NCBI RefSeq assembly: GCF_014066305.1
Contig: NW_023501067.1
Span: 310,001-374,000 of the forward strand
Direction of reading: 5' to 3'
DNA length: 64,000 nt
From: Letharia columbiana
Taxonomy: Eukaryota; Ascomycota; Lecanoromycetes; Lecanorales; Parmeliaceae
The notes beneath the pieces were generated by a model. The model worked only from the letters and a program-made list of their open reading frames with translations, did not search any database and had not been told where the DNA came from. The translations under genes were made by a program, and so were the position numbers. Below are positions 1 through 13,015 of this stretch, piece after piece. Every line of letters starts with the position of its first letter. Positions within the stretch are counted from its first letter, which is position 1.

Positions 1-3000
1 CCTCCGACTAAGGTAGTAGATCGGGTCTAGAGATAGCATTGGATGATGGGACATGGAGATTGCCATGCATCTCTCGGTGGGAAAGCCAAGATGTCGAATG
101 CTTGGACAAGCAGCTGCTGAAACGCAGCAGCAATTCTTGAGACTGTGATGTCGCTTGCCCCTCAAAAGCACCCCTCACATGGCCCGATAAGGAAAAGCCA
201 CACATGCTCTTATCTCCCCCTTCGTGTCCCTGGACCGTCATTGCACGTTCAGTAGCCTCATCTTCGACGCCGAATTGCGTCAGACCACCGTAAGCTGATA
301 CTCCGCAATAGCTGCATCTCCGCGTTCTTTGCTCCTCGGAAAGGATATTTAGGCCTCCAAGCAAAATGCGATGTTGCTTTTTCGGTCTTTGCATCTGCAG
401 TGCTTGTTCCTTAATTCGATCACAAGCTACTTTACCATCATAAGTAAAATATCATGCACCAACTCCGCCAAGACGGCGTTTCTCCGCCTTTGCCGCGCTT
501 TAGTTGGATTGTTTATCGTGACAATCTGATTCGTCATTTTCTCTATTGCAGTCATCAGCATTACTTTCCTACATGTACAGAGCAAGGAACTCTCTTGCTA
601 ACATCCTTGCATGTCACGTCATGACATTTAGGAAAATCATCCAAAGTTTAGTGTTGTGTATTTGACATGTAATCACAGACTTTCCCAATGTTCCATCTTG
701 CACCCGCCAACCATCCAGAACCCCTAGTGGTCGCTACAGTATCCACTTGTCAAATTGACCTATGTGATGACTCCAACAATGCAGCCCACGCTTCTTCCTG
801 CGAATACCGAGGACATTACGACCTCAAGCGGTAGATTGCAGCTCACTAAGTCAGCACATAGAAAGGAAGATGGTTAAGCTGTGTCTTGCAGAGTGAATCA
901 AGCCACACGAGCCTGTGATCGGCGGCTCGAGTTGAATGCTTCGGAGAAGGATATCTCTGTACTGAAAGTTAGTTCTTTAGAGCTCACGATCCACCGTAAC
1001 ATGAAATGTGCATAAATTGAGAGGGTCCTCTTGAAGGATATCTTATGACGGCCCATTTACATAGAGCCAACCGATGAAGCAATGGTGAACGACTTTTCTT
1101 GAAAATAGCTCGGAAAGCAGTATCTTCGTAGCGATCGGAGTCTTGTCTGTCACATGGACTTAGAAGTCAGTGTGAGCTTGTGGGCCTTGAGACGGGAGCA
1201 AGTGGGATGGTAGGCATGAAATAGTACAAGAATCCCTTATAGTAGCAAATACATTCTGTACTATGCCTGTCAGACAGCCATCAGCGCGAACCCTGTTCAG
1301 TCGGCCGAAGCCAGACACAGAGACAAGAGATGAGATCATCGCGACTCTCTTTGTCTATTGTGAGCAGATGAATGCAACAGTCCGAAGACTCGAGAGAGTA
1401 TGATCAAGTTCTGCTTCTTGGCGCTCGCTCTTGCACGCTGATCCTTCCTTGTCATCAGCCAGGCAAAACAGGAATGTGTGGAGCAGATCAAAGATCCAAC
1501 AGCAGACATCGTGTTATTCAATCGACCAGAGGTAATTGAGAGGGGCGAGATCATCGCGACTCTCGACTCTCCTGGTGCGTCCAACTAATCGAGAGTATGG
1601 GTAAAAAGGCATGAGGCTCACTCCTGAAAACCAACGCCCCACACGAGAACTCTTTATGTCTTGATGCTGTCAGACTCTCATCAGCGCCTTTCCAGATCAC
1701 CGACCAAGGTCGAGAATGGCCTGGATTGAGGTCATTGCTCGTCTCTTTATGCAGCCAACGTGGCTCAATGCGTCGTCCAAAGACGCAAGAGGATAGGTAG
1801 AAGCCACGATCAGTATTCAATTCTTTGAGCCCGACGTGTGGTGCTGGTGCATTCAGTCATTATCAAGGTAGCGATACGCATAAAAAGCTCCTCTTTTCAT
1901 ACAGCTGGAAGCAAGACACTCCGGCGAGATCGCATTTCTCTATGCGGCACAAACAGGCCGATGCCAGCCCCGAAGATATGCGAGAGATAATTAGCAAGGC
2001 TCATTTAACATGTCGAAGGATGATCGTGTCATAAGTGGTGAAGACAGTTTGTTCAATTGGCATGCATGACGCTAAATATTTACGCTAAGCCTGAATAGAT
2101 TTCATGTCTCTAGATCTGGTAACTTCTTCGCACAAAGTGCAGACTTGGAGACTACAAGTCAGGGCTGGGATTTTGGCCGATTTCTCAATTGTCGGGATCA
2201 AGTTGGTCCACGTCCTCCGATATGGTGAATTTGCCAAGACCTCCTCGCCAAGGTCTATCCCGCTGTCCTATTATGTGGTAGTATCATTGTTCCTCCATGG
2301 GCCTATCAGGACACTCGACGTCGCTGTCGTTATGACTTCCCAGAGAGGTGTCAAGCCCGAAGCCGACACTCAGCAATCAATCCTCGATTCCAGGGAGCTC
2401 TTGGAAGACAAGGCTTTGAACGATCGATTGATTCTCCAAGCCAATGGGCTTCCACATAACTAATCATGGTTTTGGTGTTACTTCCTTATTCTTCGGGCCC
2501 ATGAGACACCAGCGTTGGTGGGGAATATAGTGTACCTAATGTACATAGACGCAAGTTGAGTCTGAGGCCAAGTTAGCGCCCAAAATAGCTTAGCGTATCT
2601 TGGGCCAATCCACCCCAACTGCAATTTTCCATATACCTCTCGATCAGCTCCAGCCCTCCAATACTACACGAAGGAGAGTCGTGATGCTTACAATCGCCTA
2701 CAATCTCGTTGGTCCAAACCTGACTCTGTTGCCACTTAACTTTAAGAGAAGAACGCTAAGCCAGCGCGGAATCGACGTTTGAAGATGGCGTTGTACGATT
2801 ACTATCTGGTAGCGAAAATCGACAGACACAGAAGAGGCACTTCTAGGATTAATTAGATCGTAACCCCGGGTCTTGAACCTCTCCCAAATGTATAGAAGCA
2901 AGCATCGTGTTGTGGGCTCTATGCTCATTGTGATGCTCGATTGTCTTCACGGCCTGCTGCAGCGATTCAGCCGTGAGACCAACAGGTACTTGTACTCGTA

Positions 3001-3785
3001 GACGAGACTAATTCAGCTTTTGAGGGCAAATGTCTGAAGAGTCATCCACTTGGTTGTTTCAACTTCTGAAGAGCATTGTGGAGGTATCATTTTTAGCAGT
3101 TACATTTCAGCTGCAGGTGCCCATTTGTGAATACATGACCCAATCATTTCATTGTTCGTTGTAGGTACGAGGGTAGATAGAAGGCAAGACTTAGCGAAGA
3201 TTCGCGATCTTTAATCTTAGCCCCAGGAAGCAGAGAGAAATAAGCTTCCGTCCCGGGCTACACCGATACCTAGTACTCTAGGTCATTAGGCATCATTAGC
3301 GGCGAAGATCAAACTGCGCCGCGCCTGAGAAGACGAGAAGAGGGCCAAGAAGTTTGCTTTGTCTTTGTCTCAGATGAGTCTCCTGAACAAAATATCTTAG
3401 CTCTTGCTGCTTCTCCAGTCGCCATTCTCTGGCTCCCCTTCATCGTCAAATGCTCGAGTCAGTCGAGCGCCAGAGCTGCCTGCGCTTCACCAGCATTACC
3501 TACAGTCGTCAATGACGCTTTGCCCCGGTATCAATCGGAGTAATACTAACGGTGACAGCCCGACAACTAGACACCTTCCAACAAGTCCTTCCCTCTCGCA
3601 AAGAGCGCCGGATCGAATGCATTGTGATTCGTCGCAATTTCTTCTCTTGAACCTTTAAGCTGATCCCCTGGAGGTATCACCGGCCACGACTGCTCTCATT
3701 CACTCCTTAAGTCGTCGAATTTCCCCCCACTTCCCACAAACCATCTGGACCATGCCCTATTGGTGGAAGTGAGATCAATCATCGG
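1..3785. other. No supported gene; intergenic
   Basis: Only short reading frames without recognisable motifs or plausible splice partners are visible on either strand. Open frames at 8-394 (minus) and 2104-2463 (plus) look like chance frames: no domain, no compositional bias typical of protein, no paired exons. An 18-bp direct repeat occurs at 1332-1349 and 1547-1564. The last few hundred bases are presumably the promoter and 5' leader of the gene starting at 3786. Confidence 0.5.
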
Positions 3786-6700
3786 ATGGCCCTTTCTCTG
3801 TCATCCACTCCATCATCGCTCCTCACGATGCAGCGGGATGCACGGCCAAACGGCCTGGAAAATCCATCTTCTATGTTTCAGCGAAACCACAGCGCGTCCA
3901 GCGAGCGAACGTCCTCTTTTTCCGGATCCTCTCTTACGTCTCCGCCTTCAGTAAGCCCTGATCCCGCTTACATTGCTCTGTCCGCTGCCTCCCAGATTGT
4001 CAACACTGATCGCGCCGACCGGGGCTATCTCGAAGGGGAAGGGATCAAGGGGGAGTTAGATACCGCAATTGTCGCGCCTGGCTCAGTCGCTCTCGTCAAC
4101 GGCTTCCTGGATCAGCTCTTGTACAGTTTTCTAGCCAACTCACGATCAACCTCCATCGCAGCTCTCAGGCCCGCAATCCAGGAAGTTCTAAAGCCAAGAC
4201 TAGCAAAAGAAGCCATCCAAGGCGCGGACGAGGAACTGGAAGGCTACATGGCTGGAGGAGATGCGGAGGAGCTTCTTGCCTTCCACGGTGGTCAGAGCTT
4301 TCGAGGAGATTATGATCTGAATCTCATATGGCGGAGAACCCGACTGCGATGCATGGTCTACACGCGCTTGGGAGATATGGAGGAAGAGGACGAGGAGACA
4401 TACCTCGAACAAGAAGAAGAGAATGCCAACGAGGGACGACGGCGCCTTCATAGGGAGATTGGTTCTATCTCGCCAGCAGCAGCCATCTTTTTGACATCTG
4501 TCTTGGAGTTCATTGGAGAGCATGCCATGTTGCTGGCCGGGGAAGCAGCGTACAACCGTTTCCAGACCAAGGGGCCGCGGCCACACTATCCACGAGCAGT
4601 AGTGGAAGAAATTGATATGGAGAAGCTGGCTTTCAATGGGACGTTGGGACGCCTCTGGCGATCGTGGAAAAAGCGAGTCAGGTCCTCCAGTCTCCTGAGT
4701 CCGAGGCCAGCTTCTCTTGGACGGCACAAGACATCTTTCTCAAGTGATTCCGCAAGCAGGAAGACCAGCATCAGTGAAGGAGACGGATTCGGGTATTTCG
4801 ACCACGTCCAGAGACCCTCCGCAATGCAATTACCGCCACAAGAAAAGGAGCCAGTCCCGGTAGCTGCTCCGCAAGCTTTGGACCTGCCAGAGGAGTCAAA
4901 CTTCTCGGAATTTTCCGCTGAGACTCCTGATGCAGAGAGTGCCGACGAAAAGCAAGGCCGGCGACGCAGCATGATTGAAGTTTCAAAACATGGTAGCATA
5001 ACGCCGACCCAGACCCCGTCTCAATTGTCGCAGCCCAGTTTTTCAGTGCCATCTGGCTCCGAGGAACGACCAGTACAACAGCACCAGCGCTCTTCGTCTG
5101 TCCCTGTCAGGCAAACACCCTTTGGATCACCAGTGGATGAAGCTTTTACCACACCCCGCGAACGCCCAGATCCTTTAGAACGCGATTATGACCGGGCTGA
5201 TGCCGAAAAGGAACTACCACGGCTTACGGATGACTCTACCAATGTCCCAGTACCTGCAGGCGACAGTACAGCCGTGTCGACAATGTATGATGGGACCATC
5301 CGCAAGGGAATCGGGTCTGCTTCGGAGGAAATGTCTCACCAGCCAAGCCGTGGTATGAGTACCTACACAGAATCATCTCTCAACACTGATGAGTATGATC
5401 ATGATTTAGCGCCTCAAGCTCTCAATTTCAACGGATCCTCCGCACCTACCGAGACAATAGGCAATGGACCAATAAACGGACTTCTTCCCGAATCAAGAGA
5501 TAGTACCGTCTCGAGCAGTTATAGCTTCCAAAGGAGCGAGATGGATCTTGTTGCGCAACCAAGGACTTCGGATCAAATCTCAGATAGGGAAAAGGACGAG
5601 TCTGAGGGTGCCGCTTTTCCAAAGCGTGCTGATTCACTGGACCAGGAGAATGACACAGGTCGATCAGGCCACGTTGGAAATCTCGCTAATCTGGCAATGC
5701 TGCAAGGGCACCAACTTCGCACCTATGATGAAAGCGGGAAGGCTGTGAAACGCGACATTCCTGTACTCTATGAGGCACCATCTAACAAAGATGTGATTTA
5801 CAATCCAGATGCCAACGTACGCTCCAGCACAGGTCCGCCAGATGAAAGTGGGCTTCCCACGCCCACGGGAGCAGATAATCAAAATGTCGAGCCTGGGCCG
5901 AAAGCAATTCCCAGACAACAGGGCGTTCCTCTTCTTACGCCACTACAAGAGTTGATGGACGCTGCTCATGACACCTCTGATGAAGCGTCTTCCAATGCTC
6001 CCAGCCATGGCACACCAAGAAGCGATGCTTATATGCCAGCCCATCGCTCCCAAGGCTCTGACAACGTCAGGACTGACACTCTGTTACCGACACACTCAAC
6101 TGCAAGCCAACCCTCAACAGCTGTGAGCAAGTCGGCTGATCTCCGAGCTCAGCCAATATCGGTAAACACTGGCACAGATCGAGCTGCAGTGCAGAGGGTA
6201 TCTCCAGGTACAACACCGCTTGCCAATGGGAGAATATCAACCAGCAGTATTCGAGAGGGGCGACCAGTGACTGCCAGCTCTACTACGTCGCAAATGTCTT
6301 CAAAAATCAAGGGCATGATAGGCCGGGAATCTGGGGATCTAATTCGCCAACCAATGCCACGGCGCAACTCGTCCGATGGCAGCAGTAGCTTGGTCAACGG
6401 TATCCAGAGAGCCCCGAGATCTGCAGACAGGGAGCAGGACTTTGAGGATTTAATCAAGAGCGACGAGACTGTGAAGTACACACTTACACCACAGAACATG
6501 CGCGAGATGGAGGTATGTTGTGATAAAGCAGACATCGATGGTTTCGTTACTGATGTCCTCTAGACCCCTGAATCCCCGCAATACCAAACCCACGCACGGT
6601 CCGAGACTCAAGGATCGCTCACGGGGTCACTGAACGGCATCAATGGGCTGCGCGCCAATCCCACCAACGTGACCGAATTCGTGAAAGCCCCACCCTCATT

Positions 6701-8143
6701 TGAGACCACAAGAAGTCCACCTCAAGCACCACCGAAGTCTCCGGGAGTACGGTCTAGTCGCGTAGCAGCTCCTCGTGAAGCAGACGCTAAAGACCACAAT
6801 ATGAGAGACTTTGCCGACTTCATTCGATCGACTGGTCCGGATAGTGTACCAACGCACGCAGCGAGGCCGGTAACGTCAGGCACCGCGAAGAAAGAGCGCC
6901 CAAGCAGCTCTACATCACAAGTAGGACCTAAGAAACTCACGAAGTCACCTTCCGTGACTTCTCCCAAGCAAAGTTACATCAGCCCACCTCCAAAGCCTGA
7001 AATTGCTCCAATGCGGACTGCATCAAAATTGCAAGCACGTGAAGCCGCCGTCACCAATAACAACGCCACCGCCGATCTTGCAAACTTCCTCCGCTCAGGA
7101 CCTGACGGTTTGGACGCTCGTCGTAGTGCACAACGACCAGGCGCCCACATACAACCCGCCACGACCTCCAATGGCTACGTCAATGGGAGACAAGCAGTCG
7201 GCTCTGGTACTTCGGTCGCAAGCACGCAGGATAGCTTCGCCGCATCCAAAATGACCCAATCATCTACCAATTCCAGGACAGGTCTACTTGATACATCGAA
7301 CCGAGCCCAGCCCTCCACTCCCGAAGCTGGTAGGAACAGCGGCGCCCCATCACCACGCAGCATCGACCCTCCTCCCGGTCGAGCACGCAAGCAGCGGCGT
7401 GTCAGAGATCCCTACGCCATCGAATCTGACGATGAGAACGACGACATACTACTACCGCCTGAACGCGAAGAAGAGTCACTCAGCGACTTCCTCCGCAATT
7501 ACACACCTCCCCCAGCAGCAGCCACTCGCCCTCCTCCAATCGGCATCACTGGCGCCCCCAAACCAGCCAAACAAAGTGTCACCTTAAAAGAACGCATCCA
7601 ACGCAACATAGCCGTCATCCCTGATTACCGTCCACTACCGCCCAAAACTCCCAAAGAAGCCCTCCTCCGCGAAGTCTCCACCTCAATCCAATGAATCGCG
7701 CAGGAAATCGCAGCGCCAAAACTCAAACACCTCAGCCTTCTTCTCCCCTCTCCTCCGGCTCTCGGCCATCCGCTCACCGGAACGTCAGTAGCGGCAGCAA
7801 AGCGCCTCAACTCCCTCCGATCAACCCACGCGCTATATCGCCCCACCTCGTCAGCCAAAATGGCACTAAGATGGGCAGCTACAGACCCACGCAGCCAACG
7901 TACGCTAAGCATGTGGAGCGTAGACCCAAGCAGCAATTGCAGGCGAGAGAGGAGCATGGGGCATTGAGCGGACCACCACAGGGTGGAGGCATGGGCGACC
8001 TGGCAGATTTCTTAAGGGAGACGGAACCACCGCCTCCCAGTGGGCCGGTCGGTGGAATGAGGCCGTTGAGTCCAGCGAAGGAAAAGGAAGAAAGCAGTGG
8101 CTTTGGAAGAATGTTTGGCAGGCGGAAGAAGGAGGTTAAGTGA
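3786..8143 (+). CDS. Large low-complexity conserved fungal protein, apparent frameshift near the 3' end
   Basis: Exons 3786-6512 and 6564-7694 join across a 51-nt phase-0 intron (GTATGT donor, CTCTAG acceptor). I do not recognise a named family. Residues about 55-290 look folded: helical, leucine-rich stretches such as NGFLDQLLYSFL and SPAAAIFLTSVLEFIGEHA, separated by an acidic segment; a histone-fold-like arrangement is only a guess. The rest is Ser/Pro/Thr-rich and probably disordered. A short motif of the form D-[FL]-x-[DN]-F-[LI]-R recurs near 6804, 7069, 7473 and 7991. The exon 2 frame stops at 7692-7694. The fourth copy lies in a different frame, in an open stretch 7691-8143 that ends in a basic tail (GRMFGRRKKEVK). 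The shared motif argues that both frames belong to one protein, separated by an indel or an intron I cannot find. The start could also be the in-frame ATG at 3828. Confidence 0.7.
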
Positions 8144-9111
8144 TTTTTTCAAGATACAACCGAAAGGGAAAACGGACGAGGGGGGTGGGGTCGATTTTAC
8201 CATGTTGATGCCGATGTTCATCAGACTCGACGTTGTAATTTTCTTACTACTACGCCGTTTGGAGAGCTGGGAGATGAGAAGGTTGGGAGTGGCACGGGAG
8301 CATGCAGTCCTATTCCCCCTTTGCAGGCGTTGATATGAGTCGAGGATGTAAGTTCGTTACGATCTTGTGTCAGATAATGACGGGGGTGGTCTTCTTTTTC
8401 TTTCACGAAGACACTGGTCCGAGCACGCGTCCACTTCTTGTGTGCAATATTCCGTAGGAAGGGGGTTTTGTAGGACCGGGTGACGGCGGTGGTTCCCGTA
8501 TGTGTGTAGGTATCAAAATTCATTCAGGAGAGATGTCACATTTGTCTCATGAGGATCTGCCCGCTCGGTGAGATGTGCTGCCATCTACGTTTACAAACAT
8601 GGTGAGCCAGAAGAGGACGGAGGGTAAGGTACAAGGATGGCTTTCTCGCTAAGCTGTTTGCCTGCTTGTTTGCGTCCAGGCAGAGAGCGTTAGACTCATC
8701 CCACGCTCGCAGAAATATCACGCTGCCGATGTCCGTTGCGATTAGTTCCAGTTGGCACCCTGGAAAAAGAGAAATTGATTTCGTCGTGTGCTCGCAGAAT
8801 TCCACGCACGCTGCCGATGTCCGTCGCACATTTCCCGAGACGTTGCTGTCATTAATGCTCGTCAGAGCTGGTGGGTATTCAAGTACTCGGTCCCGGAGCT
8901 AAAAAAGGAGAATCGAGCTCGTCGTGTGCTCGCCGAATTCCACGCCGCTGATGTCCATCACAAAATTCTCGAATCGTTGCCGTCATTAAAGCTCGTCAGA
9001 GACGGTGGGTAAGTTTTACCCATCCATAGCACCTTCCCATCCAACGCCCAGCACATCCCCATATCCATTTCCTAGTATTATCTGGCGCCTACCTAGCCAG
9101 CACCCAGCCTT
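8144..9111. other. Intergenic with a diverged direct repeat
   Basis: Sequence between convergent genes. It holds a two-copy repeat (about 8762-8877 and 8900-9014) plus a weaker third piece near 8699-8748, listed separately. No supported gene. Confidence 0.5.
8762..9014 (+). repeat. Diverged direct repeat, two copies of about 115 bp
   Basis: Copy one (about 8762-8877) and copy two (about 8900-9014) share a GTCGTGTGCTCG core, a GAATTCCACGC segment, GATGTCC and a terminal CTCGTCAGAG...GGTGGGTA block, offset by about 138 bp. Substitutions and small indels separate them. A fragment near 8699-8748 repeats the CGCTGCCGATGTCCGT part. The second copy runs up to the 3' flank of the BTB gene on the other strand. 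Function unknown. Confidence 0.65.
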
Positions 9112-10351
9112 TCATTTCCCGTATTCCAAGGCGGTCCAAAGGGATTGGGATGACGGATCTCGAGTTCTAATTCTGTTCTTGTTGCGCCCACACTCGCCAC
9201 ACGGCCCGCAAACGATGTTCTGTTCGCGCAATATCCGCCCACAGTCCTGTTCCTCGCAGTAGCCCAGGTACGGCATTTTAAGCCAGCTTTGCAAGACATC
9301 CGCCGCGAACTCCGGCACGCTTTCGAAAAGCTCTTCGACTTTGTCCGTAAACATAAACGAGTCTCTATTGTTTGACTTCGTGCGCTGAAGACGGGTGTAC
9401 TCGACGACTACGTCCCGAAGCCCTCTGTTGTGTTCGCTCGTGACGGCGTAGATGCGAGGGACCGTCTCCAAGGCAGGAAAGAAACACTCCTTTCGTTGAA
9501 GAGGGCGAGACTGTTCAGCCATTGTTTCGAACTTCTTCTTGGCAAGCTCGGCGAGAGAAGATACGTCGTACTTGTCTGCGAGGACGTACATATCGATGTG
9601 CAAGGAGAGCTGGCGTGGAGTCACGATCAGAGGGACAGGGAGAAAGTCGTCACTACTGGCGTCGTTGCCATAGGTTCCAGCGTCATCTTTGCCACTCCCG
9701 AGATTCCATTGTGCAACGTTGTCGTTGTTGGCGGCGGTGTCTTCGTCATCGGTACTGGCGTCCTCACAGTCATCTCCGAGCTCATCATAGTCACAGCGGT
9801 AGAAGAAGTCCACGAGGCGGGAGACGCAGGGTTCGGTGTCGATGGTGAGGTCGATGACGCTTTCTTGGGATTCCTGGCCCCATAAGTCAGTATGGAAGGG
9901 GTTAAAATGGTGGGTCAGAAGGGGTTGTGCAAACCTTCATTCCGTTGGTGCACATAGCTTTGAGTGGCATTGACTGGCAGCAGATGACGTTCTTGTGTAC
10001 CGAAAAGTGCCTGTCGCCGCAAAGAATCTCGAGGTCAGAAAACTCGCCGGTTCTCAGTAAGCTGCACGAGTGGTGAGCAATCTATATAAATGTTGAGTAG
10101 AATATGAGAGCTCACTTGGCCAGGCCTGTCACAAGACCAGCACGATGTTCTGACATCTTTGCAGTGGTCTTTTGTCTTTTGGAAGGGGACGAAATGGTGG
10201 GAAGAAGAGGTGGGGGTGGTGAAATTGACGGTGTAGGATGGCCAGAAGGAGGAGGTGGTGGTGGAGATGGATAATGAGGAGGTGATGTAGCACGAGGTGA
10301 GAAGTGCATGACGCCGTTGGGCGTGTAGAAGCGGACAGCAGTCTCAACCAT
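9112..10351 (-). CDS. BTB/POZ domain protein with C-terminal Cys cluster
   Basis: Three exons on the minus strand, 10351-10116, 10061-9935 and 9873-9112, joined by 54- and 61-nt introns (GTGAGC/TGCAG and GTTTGC/CCAG), give 374 aa. After a Pro/Ser-rich N-terminus with a basic SPSKRQK patch, a BTB fold runs from about residue 80: SDLEILCG, then FSVHKNVIC, then IDLTIDTEPCVSRLVDFFY. An acidic insertion follows, and then LHIDMYVLADKYDVSSLAELAKKKF, the usual end of fungal BTB modules. The C-terminus has closely spaced cysteines (YCEEQDCG, CGPCGEC), possibly a zinc-binding ribbon. BTB domains mediate dimerisation or recruitment to Cullin-3 ligases; the partner here is unknown. An internal in-frame ATG at 10156 is an alternative start. 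Two related genes lie at 12.0 and 21.1 kb. Confidence 0.85.
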
Positions 10352-12014
10352 GGTCGACGTTACGATTACAAAATGAGTTGTTTAAGAGATGGTTGACAGG
10401 TTGGAAGTTGATGATGGTCCGAGGTAACACTGACTCAAAATAAGGTCCGTCATCGCGGACCCTTCTGCCTTTTCGAATCCGACGAGCGGATAGTGTACCA
10501 AACGTGATACATACAAAATTTTCATGTGTCTAGAACAGCTCAGTCAAAGTCAGGAACAGCAAAGGCCTTCTATGCGCGTATCATTGCCTCAATATACTTC
10601 TGTGCTGACTATGCACTCACAAAGGAGCAAGCTCAGCAATCCATTCAGCCTTTCTAGCTGTCTCTATGCGCCCGGAGCCATTGAAATCTTCCTGGCCAGC
10701 CACTATCACTTATGCAAGACAATTTCCTCTCCAGGTTCGAGCCAACGTACTCAGCGTCATACTTTCATCGGTCAATTTCGCTCACAACAGCACTATTCGG
10801 TCCCTGTTTCGCACATCCAGCACAGTAAACACGTCATTCAAGGACTGACTGGCAGCCAGTGCAAGCGCCCACATGAAGTCCACTGTACTGTCTACAGGTA
10901 TTCGACCATTCATTGGATGAGCTACAGATTCCACTTGACTGAGTCTCTCAGTGCATGTAGATTTACAAGGTGTGCCGATCTATTGAGAAAATGGAGATGC
11001 TGATGGAGATAAGATTTGATATCTGCGGTTTCTATTAGGCACTTGGCTTCGACAGTCGGCAGATACCTATTCAGGAGCTCCCACATGGCCTACAGCCACG
11101 TTCTTATCACATGTTTTCAATACTGGCGACTAATTCCGCGGATAGACAGCGGCGTCGTATCTTGGTGCTGTGATACGGAAACGTTGGAGGTTCGCTACAG
11201 CGTTAAGAACGCTATAAACCACAGCAAGTCTTGACTTACTCTTTCTACTGACTAGCGATTGGATCTCTTCCACCACTTTTCCGTGCGACCCACTCGATGT
11301 CTAGCTTGGGGGTCGTTAGAAGACGCCGCTGGCTATTTTCGTGTTGGAGGCCCAAAATATCTCTAATGACTGTTCACCAGTAGTCGTATCCCTGAAGAAG
11401 TGCTCGAACTCAGCCGTTCCGACCGTCCATACCATAGAGTCAGACCGTACGTATGTGGAAGAAGTTCATTTGTTCGAGGAGTACTGAGAAGGGGTGGATA
11501 TTCGTGTTGACCCGGAAAGTGCCCTAAAAATGCAAAGTAGGGTGCGTCGAATCTGACGCCCACCCTGCCTGGAAGTTTCACCTAGATGCGGGGGGCCTGT
11601 CAATGTTTCGAAACGGGTGTGCATGTATTACATGCCATCAAGAAAGCTTGGAAACTAAATTTTCTACCTGAAGAGGTAGCTGGTGCCTGCGAGGCCCATA
11701 TCCTATCTTGACTACAGCCTTTCGAAACCTCATAACTGAGAACAAATTCACTTGATATATTGAAGGTGTTGAGACGCGGCTACTCTGCTCCCCCTCGTCA
11801 TCCTCCGGGTTTTAATCTTCCCACCTCAAAATCTCTTCCCTCTTTCACACAGCACCATATCTCGAATACGGCTGCGTTTATTCAGTACTCAACGTCACGA
11901 TCGCTCTGCAACTTTACTTGGCATCCTAAATGATACTGTACTCTGACGGCATAATCAGCTTCATAGGATCTCACAGTACCAGCCAGCACACCATTACAGC
12001 AGCTACTTTGAGAA
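10352..12014. other. Intergenic between divergent BTB genes
   Basis: About 1.66 kb upstream of both BTB genes. Scattered short open frames (for example 10524-11003) lack motifs, and no RNA gene or repeat was recognised. Promoters of both genes must lie here. Confidence 0.5.
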
Positions 12015-13015
12015 ATGTCTTCCTCCGGTCCCCGTCTCGTGAGCGGTGCTGCCCAGTAAGTCCTGGCCTTCCCAAAGAACATTGTACGGCAGATCTCTGA
12101 CAGCTCGGGCAGCCTCTTCAACAATGACCAGTTCTCCGATCTGAAGATCAAATGTGAAGACCACCAAATCCCCGCCCACAAAGTCGTGGTACGTCCACCT
12201 TCCGGAGCATTTTCTTCCTTGTTCAGACCATGAATTGAGTATCGAGGCATGCCTTGCGATGAGCGAAAAGCGTGCTTCACCCCCAACAACTGTCTTACGA
12301 CCTTTTCTTGACCCATAGAAGTGATACTGACCCCAAAATGTACAGGTCTGCACTGCTTCAGATGTTTTTCATGCCATGTGCACCGCAGGCTTCCAAGTAA
12401 TTCTTTCACTGATAATTCAAAGTGTTAATCTGTGCTTACGCCATGGAGCAGGAAACCGAGGGCAACCTTATCGACTTGTCCCACGACACCAAGCGTGTGG
12501 TATACCGTATGTTAGATTTCCTCTATCGTGGGGAGTACCAAGGGATCGGTCATTTGGACTACCTAATTATTGATGAGGACCTCCTCGAAAAGGGTCGAGC
12601 ACAGCATGCACTCCTCCATGCGGAGATGTTCGCTGTAGCAGACAAATACGACATTGCCACACTCGGCGTGGTAGCCATGAACAAATTCGAAAAGGCCCTC
12701 AGCAAGAAGAAATTCGGTAATGGCCATTACTTGGATATCATCAAACATGTCTACAGCACCACGCCGGAATCCAACCGTGGCCTCCGCGACCTGGTCGTTT
12801 CTCACGCTCGAGCTCACGGCAACGAGATTCAGAAAGACTCGATACTCAACCCCCGCCTCGAGGAAATTGTGTCCACAACTCCACAGTTCGCCTGGGACCT
12901 GATCCAGACTTGTTTGCTACACACACCACTCAATAGATGCTCTGCTTGCAAGGCAGAGCTCAGAGACAACGTCAGATGTTCAGGATGTATCAAGAAAGGA
13001 CGATCTCAGCAGTAA
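12015..13015 (+). CDS. BTB/POZ domain protein with C-terminal CxxC pairs
   Basis: Four exons join in frame: 12015-12055, 12104-12188, 12346-12396 and 12452-13015, giving 246 aa. Introns are 48, 157 and 55 nt with GTAAGT, GTACGT and GTAATT donors. The BTB core reads FSDLKIKCEDHQIPAHKVVV, then VFHAMCTAGF, then IDLSHDTKRVVYRMLDFLYRGEY and FAVADKYDIATLGVVAMNKF. As in the 9.1-kb paralogue, a TPESNRGLRDLVV segment and an FAWDLIQ helix follow. The protein ends in two Cys pairs (CSACKAELRDNVRCSGC), likely one zinc site. The short first exon is chosen because it is the only upstream ATG whose splice phase matches the BTB exon. The last acceptor could shift by one codon. Substrate-adaptor role for Cullin-3 ligases is family knowledge, not shown here. 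Confidence 0.82.

Noticed and set aside
8..394. 128-codon minus-strand open frame at the window start
   Set aside because: No motif, no splice partner, no conserved-looking composition; likely chance.
2860..2900. tRNA-like T-arm (GGTTCAAGACC on the minus strand)
   Set aside because: Stem does not pair properly, and no acceptor stem, D-arm or anticodon arm could be fitted.
4200..5052. Long minus-strand frames opposite the first large gene
   Set aside because: Shadow frames of a Ser/Pro-rich coding exon; the plus strand joins across a canonical intron.
7674..7713. Intron to explain the frame change in the first gene
   Set aside because: Available GT/AG pairs give introns of only 30-40 nt with non-consensus GTCTCC donor, below the size of others here.
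12003..12409. Minus-strand frames overlapping the 12-kb BTB gene
   Set aside because: Antisense to clear BTB exons and introns; no motif of their own.
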